The notes below the pieces were generated by a model. The model made no database searches, was not told the origin of the DNA, and was given only the letters and a program-made list of their open reading frames with translations. Below are positions 8,811-19,219 of a DNA stretch of 33,289 nt, in pieces (position 1 is the stretch's first letter; each line of letters starts with the position of its first letter). The translations under genes and the position numbers were made by a program. The stretch is from Candidatus Gottesmanbacteria bacterium (GTDB taxonomy: Bacteria; Patescibacteriota; Microgenomatia; UBA10105; UBA927): NCBI GenBank assembly GCA_023245355.1, contig JAHFKN010000005.1, positions 1 to 33,289 on the forward strand, written 5' to 3'.

Positions 8811-9790
8811 AGCTTTTTCGGCGCGTTGGTAAACACGTCGCGGATCACGTCTTCGATATCCGGTTCCTCGATATTGAGATCATCAACCGGAAAATTCTGC
8901 AGCAACTCCGCCGCCGCGACGTTGGATGCGTTCCGCTCTACTTTTATCACCGCTTTGGGAAATTCATACGAAACCAACTCCCCGATGGCAAGCAATTTAT
9001 CCGGCGGCACATAGGTATCCAGTACTACGGAAAGCAGCTTGTGTTTGGCATACCGTTTCACTAAATGGTCCAATTTGCCGTCGTACATGATTTTCCCGTG
9101 GTCTATGATGATGACACGGCTGGCCAACTGACGCACGTCTTCCATATAATGCGATGTCAGAAGAATCGTGGAATGATGCAGCCTATTGTACGCGGCGACA
9201 AAATCCCGCATCTTTTTCTGCATGACGACATCCAGTCCGATGGTGGGCTCGTCCAAAAACAGTACCTCCGGCGCGTGGATCAATGCCGCGATAAGTTCCA
9301 TTTTCATCCGCTCCCCCAGCGACAGTTTACGTACCGGCACCCTTATCATTTCCTCCACTTCGAGAAGTTCCACGAGCTCCCCCAAATTCTGTTTGTATGC
9401 ATCGTCCCTGATGCCGTAGATTTCCTTATTGAGGAGAAACGTTTCCTGCGCAGGCAAATCCCACCAGAGCTGATTTTTCTGGCCCATCACAAGAGCTATA
9501 CGGGAAAGATACGGTTCTTTCCGCTCAAACGGCGTATACCCCAGCACGGATACCTTGCCGGAATCAGGAAACAGAAGGCCGGATAAACATTTAAGCGTCG
9601 TCGTTTTTCCGGCGCCGTTAGGTCCGATAAATCCGACAAGCTCTCCTTCGTTTATCGTAAACGATATGTCATCTACCGCAGCTACCGTTTCCGTATTCTT
9701 CGAAAACAGGGACCGCACCGACCCCATAAATCCCGGGTCTTTTTTGTGAACCTGATACTGCTTTGAAAGATGTGAAACCTGGATTACCAT
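8807..9790 (-). CDS. ABC transporter ATP-binding protein
   Basis: Walker A GFIGPNGAGKTTTLKCLSGLL, signature LSLGERMKMELIAALIHAPEVLFLDEPTIGLD. Confidence 0.95.
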   Translation of the reverse strand: MVIQVSHLSKQYQVHKKDPGFMGSVRSLFSKNTETVAAVDDISFTINEGELVGFIGPNGAGKTTTLKCLSGLLFPDSGKVSVLGYTPFERKEPYLSRIALVMGQKNQLWWDLPAQETFLLNKEIYGIRDDAYKQNLGELVELLEVEEMIRVPVRKLSLGERMKMELIAALIHAPEVLFLDEPTIGLDVVMQKKMRDFVAAYNRLHHSTILLTSHYMEDVRQLASRVIIIDHGKIMYDGKLDHLVKRYAKHKLLSVVLDTYVPPDKLLAIGELVSYEFPKAVIKVERNASNVAAAELLQNFPVDDLNIEEPDIEDVIRDVFTNAPKKL

Positions 9791-9814
9791 AATCTACCCA
9801 CCAGTATATACCAA

Positions 9815-9847
9815 AAGAGACCCGCCTTTTTAATACGCGAGCCTCTT
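9815..9847 (-). terminator. Rho-independent terminator downstream of the HU gene
   Basis: On minus: AAGAGGCTCGC / GCGGGTCTCTT, 11-bp stem with two wobble pairs, followed by TT. Confidence 0.7.
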
Positions 9848-9868
9848 ATTTGGATAAAAGTCTTGGCT

Positions 9869-10141
9869 TTAGCGGACGACTTTTTTCAACGCTTTCCCTG
9901 CGGTAAACCCTGGGGTCTTCCGTGCCGGGATATTGATCGCTGTTCCGGTTTGGGGATTGCGACCAGTGCGTGCTTTGCGGCTTCGTACCATGAACGTTCC
10001 GAAACCGGTAACCACTACTTTGTCACCTTTTTTCAGTGCGTCTGTGACGGCACCAAATACTGCTGCGACTGCTTCGCGTGCTGCTTTAGCGGTAAGGTTA
10101 GCCTTTTTTGCTACGACATCGACGAGATCTGCTTTTGTCAT
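9869..10141 (-). CDS. hup: HU-family DNA-binding protein
   Basis: MTKADLVDVVAKKANLTAKAAREAV...VVTGFGTFMVRSRKARTGRNPQTGTAINIPARKTPGFTAGKALK. Start at 10141 preceded by AAGGAGGTGA. Confidence 0.97.
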   Translation of the reverse strand: MTKADLVDVVAKKANLTAKAAREAVAAVFGAVTDALKKGDKVVVTGFGTFMVRSRKARTGRNPQTGTAINIPARKTPGFTAGKALKKVVR

Positions 10142-10222
10142 GAAGAAATTCACCTCCTTTTGGGCAGAAGGTTCTGACAAGAAAAAAATTTTTCGGGATT
10201 GTTGCAACAATCTCTATGAGGC

Positions 10223-10251
10223 ACTGTAAAAGATATGGAGCGTCCTGTCAA
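10223..10251 (-). promoter_or_regulatory. HU promoter: TTGACA-N17-TACAGT
   Basis: On minus: perfect -35 TTGACA (10251-10246), 17-bp spacer, TACAGT (10228-10223). Confidence 0.75.
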
Positions 10252-10366
10252 TATAGATTTTAGTACATCGCACTGTAACAATCTAAATCGTTATAGATAG
10301 AATAAATAGATTGTCACACCGGCCCTTTACAGACTGGCGACTTCCAAAAAATCCAAAGACACGGTA

Positions 10367-11917
10367 TTACTTCACGATCTCAGTCGCGCGCAGTTCCCGG
10401 ATAACCGTTACCTTCACACTTCCGGGGACAATCACCTTTTTGGCGATCTCATCGCGGATTTCTTTTGCCATGACGGCAGTGGTCGCATCCGAAACGGTGC
10501 CGGGATCCACAATGACGCGGATTTCCCTTCCTGCCTGGAACGCGAAACTCTGCGTGACGCCTTTGTGGGACATGGCTATCTCTTCCAGGTCTTTGAGGCG
10601 TTTGACGTACTCATCATAGTTTTCATACCGGGCTCCCGGACGGCTTCCGGAAATGGCGTCTGCGATGTATACCAGCATGGATTCCGCACTGGTAAACGCG
10701 GTATCTTCGTGATGCTGTGCGACACAGTCAACCACTTTTTGCGGCAGACCGTATTTTTTACACAGTTCGACGCCGAGCTCCACATGATTTCCCTCTTTAT
10801 CGGCGACGATTTTCCCGATGTCATGGAGCAAACATCCCAGTCTCACGACATTGACATCCGCACCGATTTCCTGTGCGATGGCCACACCGATTTTCGTTTC
10901 TTCCATGGTATGGGCGATCATGTTCTGACCGAACGAGTATCGATACTTAAATCTTCCGAGCATGGCGATAAGCGGCGGCGGCAGATTATACACACCGACG
11001 GAATGGCAAAGCTTCTGCCCTTCCTCGAACATAATCCGCTCGGTTTCTTTTTTCACCTGCTCGATGAGCTCTTCTATTCTTCCCGGCTGTACCCTGCCGT
11101 CCCGAAGTAAACGCTCCAGCGTCACGCGTGCAATCTCACGGCGTACCGGATCAAAACTGGATAACCGGATAACGCCTTCTTCATCCAGATCCACGTCGAC
11201 ACCTGTTGCTGTTTCGAACGCGCGGATATTCCGCCCCTCTTTCCCGATAATTCTCCCTTTTACTTCTTCATCAGTGACTTTGATAACCGACACCGTGTAT
11301 TCCGGTACATAATCAGTGGCACCGTGTTTCATGGCGTCTACCAAAATCTCCCGGGCTTTCCCCTCGGCCTCTTCTTTTGCTTTCGCTTCTGCTTCACGGA
11401 TTTCGCGCGCCATATCAGCATCGAGCTCATTACGCAATTCAGAAAGGATGAGATCCTTGGCTTCATCGCGTGTCAGGTGAGCGATTTTTTCCAGCTTCTC
11501 AAGGGTTTCTTTGTGGATCGTGCTGATCTCCTCGCGTTTCTTAAGGTTCAGCTCTTCTGATTCCAGGATGCGTTTTTCACGGACTTCTAACCCCGCGTCT
11601 TTGCGGTCAGCCGCAATTTCCCGCTGCCTCACGCTTTCCTCAAGACGCCGTACTTCAAGTTCCGCGTCTCTCCTGATCCTGAGCGCTTCATCTTTTGCCT
11701 CCAGGATGATTTCCCGGCTTTGGGCTTCGGCAAATTTCCGCGCGGCTTCTAAATCTGCGGCCTGCTGTGCTACTGCTGCTGTCTTTTTGGCTTTCTTTGC
11801 CGGCTCGGCGGCAACAGGTGGCATAACAGGCTGCTCCAATTTTACTTTGACCTGCTGTACCGCGCCTGAATTTTTGGGTTTTACCAACCCGGATAAGGTT
11901 TTAAGAACATCAAACAT
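10367..11917 (-). CDS. rny: Ribonuclease Y (KH and HD domains)
   Basis: GRIIGKEGRNIRAFETATGVDVDLDEEGVIRLSSFDPVRREIARVTLERLLRDGRVQPGRIEE, HTMEETKIGVAIAQEIGADVNVVRLGCLLHDIGK, ISGSRPGARYENYDEYVKRLKDLEEIA. Confidence 0.96.
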   Translation of the reverse strand: MFDVLKTLSGLVKPKNSGAVQQVKVKLEQPVMPPVAAEPAKKAKKTAAVAQQAADLEAARKFAEAQSREIILEAKDEALRIRRDAELEVRRLEESVRQREIAADRKDAGLEVREKRILESEELNLKKREEISTIHKETLEKLEKIAHLTRDEAKDLILSELRNELDADMAREIREAEAKAKEEAEGKAREILVDAMKHGATDYVPEYTVSVIKVTDEEVKGRIIGKEGRNIRAFETATGVDVDLDEEGVIRLSSFDPVRREIARVTLERLLRDGRVQPGRIEELIEQVKKETERIMFEEGQKLCHSVGVYNLPPPLIAMLGRFKYRYSFGQNMIAHTMEETKIGVAIAQEIGADVNVVRLGCLLHDIGKIVADKEGNHVELGVELCKKYGLPQKVVDCVAQHHEDTAFTSAESMLVYIADAISGSRPGARYENYDEYVKRLKDLEEIAMSHKGVTQSFAFQAGREIRVIVDPGTVSDATTAVMAKEIRDEIAKKVIVPGSVKVTVIRELRATEIVK

Positions 11918-12102
11918 ACTGGTTCCTTTCTAAAAAGCGAAGATAAAAAAAGCAGCAGGAAAGACCGCAATTACGCGGCTATATGTGTAGGAAAATCTGT
12001 GGTTTGTGAATACGTCATGGTCCTACAAAATTTCAGTTCTGCTGATCTTTATAATTCGCCCGTAAGCCAACGAATAACATACTGGCTTATATATTAGGCA
12101 TT

Positions 12103-12603
12103 TTACACGTTTTCAAGCACATCGTCAACGACGCCCCATACAACTTCGGAAGAAAACCCTCTCCGCAGCAGGAAATCAGCAAGTTTGCGCTTCTTTTCAG
12201 CACGTGGCAACAGAGCGTACAGCTTCAGTTTCTTTTCCAATGCTGCTTTGGCTAGCTCCCGCTCAGACGTCTCTGCCTGCATACCGTGTGAAATAGCCGC
12301 ATCAGCTACGTCCGGTGCTATTCCTTTCCCCAGGAGTTCCGCACGTATCGCCCGTGCCCCTTTTGGGTTTCTCCCGGTGCGCTGTGAGACCCACCATGCC
12401 CCGAATGCATAGTCATCGGCGTATCCTAAGTCAGTAAGGCGCCGCATGACTTCAGCCACCACCAGCGGGGCCGTGGTGTGGCTGTTTTTGAGTTTCCGGG
12501 CGATAAAATCGTTAAGTTCCTTCCGGCTCCGCGGCCGGTACGAAACAAACCGTATGGCGCTTGCCATCAGTCTCTCATATACCTCTGATTGTGCTGCATC
12601 CAT
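12103..12603 (-). CDS. recX: Regulatory protein RecX
   Basis: AIRFVSYRPRSRKELNDFIARKL, RLTDLGYADDYAFGAWWVSQRTGRNPKGARAIRAELLGKGI. Start at MDAAQSE (12603). Confidence 0.85.
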   Translation of the reverse strand: MDAAQSEVYERLMASAIRFVSYRPRSRKELNDFIARKLKNSHTTAPLVVAEVMRRLTDLGYADDYAFGAWWVSQRTGRNPKGARAIRAELLGKGIAPDVADAAISHGMQAETSERELAKAALEKKLKLYALLPRAEKKRKLADFLLRRGFSSEVVWGVVDDVLENV

Positions 12604-12614
12604 AACAGACTCCC

Positions 12615-12643
12615 TTGTTTGGGGTATTCCCTGCGTATATACT
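12615..12643 (+). promoter_or_regulatory. Promoter of SPFH gene: TTGTTT-N17-TATACT
   Basis: TTGTTT 12615-12620, 17-bp spacer, TATACT 12638-12643, then GGAGG and ATG 12662. Confidence 0.65.
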
Positions 12644-12661
12644 ACAGTCACGGAGGAAATT

Positions 12662-13420
12662 ATGGAACTACTTTTTGCAGGTATGACCCCGGTGCTTATC
12701 GGTATTCTCGTCATTATTCTCTCGTCCCTCAAACAGATAAACGAATACGAGCGCGGCGTACAATTCACATTCGGACGGTTCTCCGGCGTCATGGAGCCAG
12801 GCTGGAGGGTCGTGCTGCCGATAGTTCAGACATGGCAAAAGGTAGACATCCGGACCAAAGTTGTGGAAGAACCCGACCAGGAAGCTATCACAAAAGATAA
12901 TGTCAGTACAAAAATTACCGCCGTTATCTATTACAAAATCGTTGATGCGCAAAAAACCATTCTGGAAGTAGAAAACTTCTATTGGGCGGTTTCCCAGCTT
13001 GCGCAGACAACAATGCGCAACGTCATCGGCGAAGTGACACTCGATCAGCTGCTTACCCAGCGGCATGAGTTGGCACTCAAAATCCGTGACATTGTCGAAA
13101 AATCAGCCGGCCAATGGGGATTGGACGTGTCGAGCGTGGAACTTAAGGACATCAAGCTTCCGGAATCCATGGTGCGAACGATGGCCAAGCAGGCGGAAGC
13201 AGAACGGGAAAAACGCGCTACCATTATCAATTCCGAGGGAGAAGTCATAGCGTCCAAAAATCTGGCGATTGCCGCCAGAACAATGGCCGATACTCCGGGA
13301 GCGCTGCATCTTCGGACACTCAATTCCATCAATGACATCTCATCGGATCAGTCCAACACGGTCGTATTTACCGTTCCGCTGGAAATCCTCCATGCATTGG
13401 AGGGATTCAGAAAGAAATAA
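12662..13420 (+). CDS. SPFH domain / slipin (stomatin-like) protein
   Basis: INEYERGVQFTFGRFSGVMEPGWRVVLPIVQTWQKVDIRTKVVEEPDQEAITKDNVSTKITAVIYYKIVDA...QAEAEREKRATIINSEGE. SD GGAGG. Confidence 0.95.
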   Translation: MELLFAGMTPVLIGILVIILSSLKQINEYERGVQFTFGRFSGVMEPGWRVVLPIVQTWQKVDIRTKVVEEPDQEAITKDNVSTKITAVIYYKIVDAQKTILEVENFYWAVSQLAQTTMRNVIGEVTLDQLLTQRHELALKIRDIVEKSAGQWGLDVSSVELKDIKLPESMVRTMAKQAEAEREKRATIINSEGEVIASKNLAIAARTMADTPGALHLRTLNSINDISSDQSNTVVFTVPLEILHALEGFRKK

Positions 13421-13436
13421 ACACACCGCGTTTGCT

Positions 13437-14471
13437 TCACTCTTCTTCCTGGGGGGCCGCTATTTTCGGCGTAGCGTGACCGGATTTTACGGATTTCCAA
13501 ATCGCATCCGTGATTTCTTTAGTTACTTTCCCGTTTTCTTTAAGATACAGCTTAGCCGCTTCCTTGCCCTGACCAAGCATCTGCGTCCCGTACTTTAAGA
13601 ACGCGCCTGATTTGGAAATGATGTTAAACTCCACGCCGACATCCAGTAAACATCCTTCTTTGGAAACCCCGTCATGCATCACGTCAAATTCCGCGATCCG
13701 AAACGGCGGGGATACTTTGTTTTTTACGACCCGAACCCTGTGTCTGCTGCCGATCACCTTATCGCCGTCTTTGAGCGTTTCGGTCTTTCGGGAATCCATA
13801 CGGATACTCGCATAAAACTTAAGCGCCATTCCTCCGGTCGTCGTTTCGGGATTCCCGAACATCACACCGATTTTCTGACGGAGCTGGTTGGTAAATATAA
13901 CAACTGCTTTTGATTTGGAAATGACCGCGGTCAGTTTGCGGAGCGCTTGAGACATAAGTCTGGCGTGTACTCCCATCATGCTGTCGCCCATCTCCCCTTC
14001 GATTTCCGCACGCGGAACCAAAGCAGCCACGGAATCGATGACGATAATATCTACGCCTCCGCTCCGGATCAGCGTTTCAGCTATCTCAAGCGCCTGCTCT
14101 CCGGTGTCGGGTTGCGAGATAAGCAGATCATCGAGTTTTACTCCCAATATTTCCGCCCACTGCGGATCAAGCGCATGTTCAGCATCGATAAAGGCCGCTA
14201 CTCCGCCTGTTTTCTGCGCCTCTGCAATGATAGAAAGACATACCGTTGTTTTTCCCGACGCTTCCGGTCCGTAAATTTCCACAATTCTTCCGCGCGGCAC
14301 GCCGCCGACTCCGAGCGCCAAATCCAACGGCAGAATCCCGCTCGATACGACATCAATCGCATCCCGGATGTTCGCTTTTTCTCCGAGCTTCATGATGGAG
14401 CCTTTGCCGTATTGTTTTTCTATCTGTTCCATCGCAAGCCGGATTGCCTGAAGTTTCTGATCTTGTGCCAT
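13437..14471 (-). CDS. recA: Recombinase A
   Basis: [100 protein letters not shown]. Confidence 0.98.
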   Translation of the reverse strand: MAQDQKLQAIRLAMEQIEKQYGKGSIMKLGEKANIRDAIDVVSSGILPLDLALGVGGVPRGRIVEIYGPEASGKTTVCLSIIAEAQKTGGVAAFIDAEHALDPQWAEILGVKLDDLLISQPDTGEQALEIAETLIRSGGVDIIVIDSVAALVPRAEIEGEMGDSMMGVHARLMSQALRKLTAVISKSKAVVIFTNQLRQKIGVMFGNPETTTGGMALKFYASIRMDSRKTETLKDGDKVIGSRHRVRVVKNKVSPPFRIAEFDVMHDGVSKEGCLLDVGVEFNIISKSGAFLKYGTQMLGQGKEAAKLYLKENGKVTKEITDAIWKSVKSGHATPKIAAPQEEE

Positions 14472-14668
14472 AAAAAATACCTCCTATAGAAGAATGTTGG
14501 GGCAGACCTGCACGTCTTGCAGGATCTTACCCATTTTTACACAATAAATGGTAGAATACAAGGATTGATCAAAGGTATATTGTACCTGTCTATCTTGATC
14601 AAGATACTATCTGTCGCGAACGTGCGATTGAGATCTGAATAGTTCGCGACACCTATTGGGGAAAATCG

Positions 14669-14698
14669 TTGGGAAAAAACCGCAAGGTTTTGTCCCAA
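14669..14698. repeat. 13-bp-arm hairpin with GCAA tetraloop immediately upstream of tRNA-Pro
   Basis: TTGGGAAAAAACC-GCAA-GGTTTTGTCCCAA, with one A/G mismatch. Confidence 0.8.
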
Positions 14699-14702
14699 GA
14701 AA

Positions 14703-16118
<1,416 letters not shown>

Positions 16119-16136
16119 AGTTCTATAATACGCTTC

Positions 16137-16730
16137 ATGGAACAAAAACGAGTCAACCGGATCACGCAAGTCGTCAACAAAAGACAAGGAGGCATCATCA
16201 TCGTACTCGAAGATATCCACGATCCGCATAACGCGGCGGCAATCTTGCGTACCTGTGATGCCATGGGAATCCAGAATGTCTGGTTTATATTCGAAAAAGA
16301 AACGCCGTACAACCCCAAAAGGGTTGGCAAAGCGACCAGTTCCAGCGCAAATAAATGGCTCGATTTCAGAATTTTCAAATCATCAGACGAGTGTATTACA
16401 GAACTTAAAAAGCAAACGTATCGCATTATCGTGACTGCTCTTACCGACCAATCGATATCATTACAAGATTACGCATGCACGGAAAAAAAGGTCGCTCTGA
16501 TTGTGGGAAACGAACATCGTGGTGCGTCAGAAGAAATGCTGCAGAGCGCTGATGTTGTGCTGAAAATCCCTATGATGGGGTTTGTCCAAAGCCTCAATGT
16601 TTCCGTCGCAACGGCCATCGTACTTTGGGAAATTACCAGACAAAGAATACATTCCGACTCCTCCTTCGTATTAGAAACAAAAGACCGGAAAAAACTTCTT
16701 GAGGACTTCCTGGAACGGGCGAAAAAATAA
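16137..16730 (+). CDS. SpoU/TrmH family RNA methyltransferase
   Basis: IIIVLEDIHDPHNAAAILRTCDAMGIQNVWFI, VALIVGNEHRGASEEMLQSADVVLKIPMMGFVQSLNVSVATAIVLWE (SpoU motifs 1-3). Confidence 0.95.
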   Translation: MEQKRVNRITQVVNKRQGGIIIVLEDIHDPHNAAAILRTCDAMGIQNVWFIFEKETPYNPKRVGKATSSSANKWLDFRIFKSSDECITELKKQTYRIIVTALTDQSISLQDYACTEKKVALIVGNEHRGASEEMLQSADVVLKIPMMGFVQSLNVSVATAIVLWEITRQRIHSDSSFVLETKDRKKLLEDFLERAKK

Positions 16731-16772
16731 CACGCGGTACATCAAAAGGAAGAAAAGCAGTGGTTGTATTTC

Positions 16773-16819
16773 TCCGGCTTCGCCGGACGTCACGTCGAGG
16801 AAAAACGTAGTTTTTCCTC
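16773..16819. terminator. Two tandem hairpins between convergent genes; bidirectional terminator
   Basis: TCCGGC-TTC-GCCGGA (16773-16787) and GAGGAAAAAC-GTA-GTTTTTCCTC (16797-16819, perfect 10-bp stem). Confidence 0.75.
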
Positions 16820-16825
16820 AGGACA

Positions 16826-17284
16826 TTAACGCTTCGGGGATTGCTTCCGTGCGCGTGATTTGTGGGCAAATCCTGCCTTGATGCGTTGTTTCTTCCGTGA
16901 GTCACGGGTCATGAAACCGCGCTTTTTGAGAATCGGACGGAATTTTTCTTTATCAGTTTTTTCCAGTGCACGTGCAATACCGTGAACCGTAGCACCGAGC
17001 TGTCCTGCATGTCCGCCGCCGGTTAAAAGAATACTGGTAACAAATCTTCCGATCGTGTTGGTCGTCCTGAACGGTTCCAGATATACTTTTTTCGCAACCT
17101 CTCCCGGGAAATATTTTTCTGCGGGAATACCATTGACGATACAGTCACCCTTGGCAACCGTCACACCGTTTATCACGGCGCTTTCTTCTTTTGCTACATA
17201 TAAACGCACCCGTGCGGTCGCATTTTTTCTGCGCCCGACAGCTTCGTAATACGTAAGTTTTTCTGATACCTGATCTTCAGTCAT
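16826..17284 (-). CDS. rpsI: 30S ribosomal protein S9
   Basis: YYEAVGRRKNATARVRLY, LTGGGHAGQLGATVHGIARAL, KKRGFMTRDSRKKQRIKAGFAHKSRARKQSPKR. Confidence 0.97.
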   Translation of the reverse strand: MTEDQVSEKLTYYEAVGRRKNATARVRLYVAKEESAVINGVTVAKGDCIVNGIPAEKYFPGEVAKKVYLEPFRTTNTIGRFVTSILLTGGGHAGQLGATVHGIARALEKTDKEKFRPILKKRGFMTRDSRKKQRIKAGFAHKSRARKQSPKR

Positions 17285-17287
17285 ATA

Positions 17288-17716
17288 TTATGTAGTAAAT
17301 TTACTCCCGAATTCATGCGCACCCTCGGCACTGACGTGCAGTCTCGCTATCATCCCGTGGCGCAGTCTGTTTTTCGGCAGCATTCCCATAACTGCGATCC
17401 GTATTAAATCCGTCGGTTTATCCCGTCTCACCTGCCACAAGGCTTTTGCCTTGAGTCCTCCCGGATATCCGGAATACCGAGTATACAACTTTTCCTTCTC
17501 TTTGTGACCGGTGACTTTAACATACTTAGCATTGATAACAACCACGTAATCGCCGCAATCCAGATTCCGGACAAAATACGGTTTGGATTTACCGATCAGT
17601 TTTGCCGCAATTTCAACGGCAACGCGACCCAATATTTTATCTTTTGCATCAATAAGCACCCAGGAGCGGGAGATTTCACTTGCTTTTGTTGCTTTGGTAG
17701 ATTTCGTTGCGTTCAT
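17288..17716 (-). CDS. rplM: 50S ribosomal protein L13
   Basis: WVLIDAKDKILGRVAVEIAAKLIGKSKPYFVRNLDCGDYVVVINAKYVKVTG. Confidence 0.96.
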   Translation of the reverse strand: MNATKSTKATKASEISRSWVLIDAKDKILGRVAVEIAAKLIGKSKPYFVRNLDCGDYVVVINAKYVKVTGHKEKEKLYTRYSGYPGGLKAKALWQVRRDKPTDLIRIAVMGMLPKNRLRHGMIARLHVSAEGAHEFGSKFTT

Positions 17717-17731
17717 ATATGGATCCGTATA

Positions 17732-18226
17732 TTATTTACCCAAACTTTTTGCCGGCTTTGCTTTCCGTTTTGGTTTTTCTTCAGTTACGACTTCTGCTTC
17801 CTGAACCTTAGAGTCTTTTTTAACTTCTTTGGCTGCCTTGGCAGCTTTTGCAACCGCCGGCTTTACCGGGGCTGCATCTACAAATTCCAGATACACCATT
17901 TCGGACGCATCCCCGATGCGGGATCCTAATTTTATAATCCGTGTGTACCCGCTCGTGCGTGAAGCGAATCTCGTTTTTACCATGTCGGAAAGCAACGTAT
18001 ATGTTGCCGTATCCGAAATTATCTTCTGGGCTTTGACAAGCGCACCTGACGAACCGCGTTTCACCTGGGTGATCAGTTTTTCGACCGTCGGCTGTATGGA
18101 CTTTGCCTTGGCCAGCGTCGTATGAATCCTGCCGTGTTCAATCAGAGCACGGGAAAGATTCCGGAATAACATTTTCCGTTCATCTTTATTTCGGCCCAAT
18201 TTACGTCCAAAATACCCGTGTTTCAT
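17732..18226 (-). CDS. rplQ: 50S ribosomal protein L17 with Ala/Lys-rich C-terminal extension
   Basis: MKHGYFGRKLGRNKDERKMLFRNLSRALIEHGRIHTTLAKAKSIQPTVEKLIT. Confidence 0.97.
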   Translation of the reverse strand: MKHGYFGRKLGRNKDERKMLFRNLSRALIEHGRIHTTLAKAKSIQPTVEKLITQVKRGSSGALVKAQKIISDTATYTLLSDMVKTRFASRTSGYTRIIKLGSRIGDASEMVYLEFVDAAPVKPAVAKAAKAAKEVKKDSKVQEAEVVTEEKPKRKAKPAKSLGK

Positions 18227-18233
18227 ACGCGTC

Positions 18234-19154
18234 TTATACGTTCAGTGCGACTCCCTTTTCCCGTAATTTCTCTTCGACGATCGAGAGGGATTTGGCACCC
18301 AAGTTTTTAATCTTCATGAGTTCTACTCTGGGAGTTCCCAACAGTTGTCCGATGGTTTCTATACTGCCGCGGGACAATGCATTCACAATGCGGGTAGGAA
18401 TATCGAGTTCCTCAATACGCATTTTGAGCACTTCGTCCGAAATAGACGGCGTCACGGCGACTGCATCGTCAGACACTTTTGCTTTGGGTTCGTACACCTG
18501 CAAAAAGTAAGAAACAAGCACTTTGGACGCTCTCTTCAGCGCATCAAGAGGAGCGACTGTTTCATCGGTCCAGATTTCCATAACGAGCTTGTCCAAATTC
18601 GTCATCCGTCCTACACGGGTTGCATCTACGCGGTAATTTACCCGGAGTACCGGACTGTAGAGCGAATCCATCGGAATGCGGCCGACTTCATCAAGATGCC
18701 GTTCATCCGCCTGGACATATCCGAAGCCTTTTTCGACCGTAGCCTGCAGATCAAGCTCTGCTTTTTTGTCGGTAAGCGTCGCTATATGTAAATCAGGATT
18801 CACGATGGTCACCCCTGCAGATACTTCAAAATCTCCTGCCGTGACATCTCCCGGTCCTTTTTTGGATAATTTCAGTACTGCCGAATCCGCGTCTTCCAGA
18901 GACAACCGGACTTTTTTAAGATTCAAAATAAGTTCAACCACATCTTCCTTAAGACCGGCAAGCGTACTGAACTGATGTGAAACACCGGCGACTTTGATGG
19001 ACGTTATCGCGGCTCCGGAAAGAGACGACAATAACACACGTCTCAGACTGTTTCCGAGCGTGTGACCATATCCCTGTTCCAACGGCTCGATGACGAACAT
19101 GCCGTATCCGGGTTTTTCGACCTCTGTTTTAATAGCGAAATTTGGATCTATCAT
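18234..19154 (-). CDS. rpoA: DNA-directed RNA polymerase subunit alpha
   Basis: FVIEPLEQGYGHTLGNSLRRVLLSSLSGAAITSIKV; alpha-CTD helix-hairpin-helix IKNLGAKSLSIVEEKLREKG. Confidence 0.97.
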   Translation of the reverse strand: MIDPNFAIKTEVEKPGYGMFVIEPLEQGYGHTLGNSLRRVLLSSLSGAAITSIKVAGVSHQFSTLAGLKEDVVELILNLKKVRLSLEDADSAVLKLSKKGPGDVTAGDFEVSAGVTIVNPDLHIATLTDKKAELDLQATVEKGFGYVQADERHLDEVGRIPMDSLYSPVLRVNYRVDATRVGRMTNLDKLVMEIWTDETVAPLDALKRASKVLVSYFLQVYEPKAKVSDDAVAVTPSISDEVLKMRIEELDIPTRIVNALSRGSIETIGQLLGTPRVELMKIKNLGAKSLSIVEEKLREKGVALNV

Positions 19155-19219
19155 ATAATATGAGCTTGGTGCAGAGATAACTTACGCGTATAAGCCACCG
19201 CTGCCTTTGCCCTACCTCC

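Noticed and set aside
8226-11110. Antisense ORFs 8226-8747, 9065-9586, 10565-11110
   Set aside because: Opposite frames of clearly identified ABC permease, ATPase and RNase Y genes.
13947-14489. 180-aa + strand ORF
   Set aside because: Antisense to recA; conserved recA motifs explain the region.
14607-14630. Gram-positive-type LexA box (GAAC-N4-GTTC) at CGAACGTGCGATTG upstream of recA
   Set aside because: Second half-site does not match (GATTG rather than GTTCG); the dyads present are of a different type.
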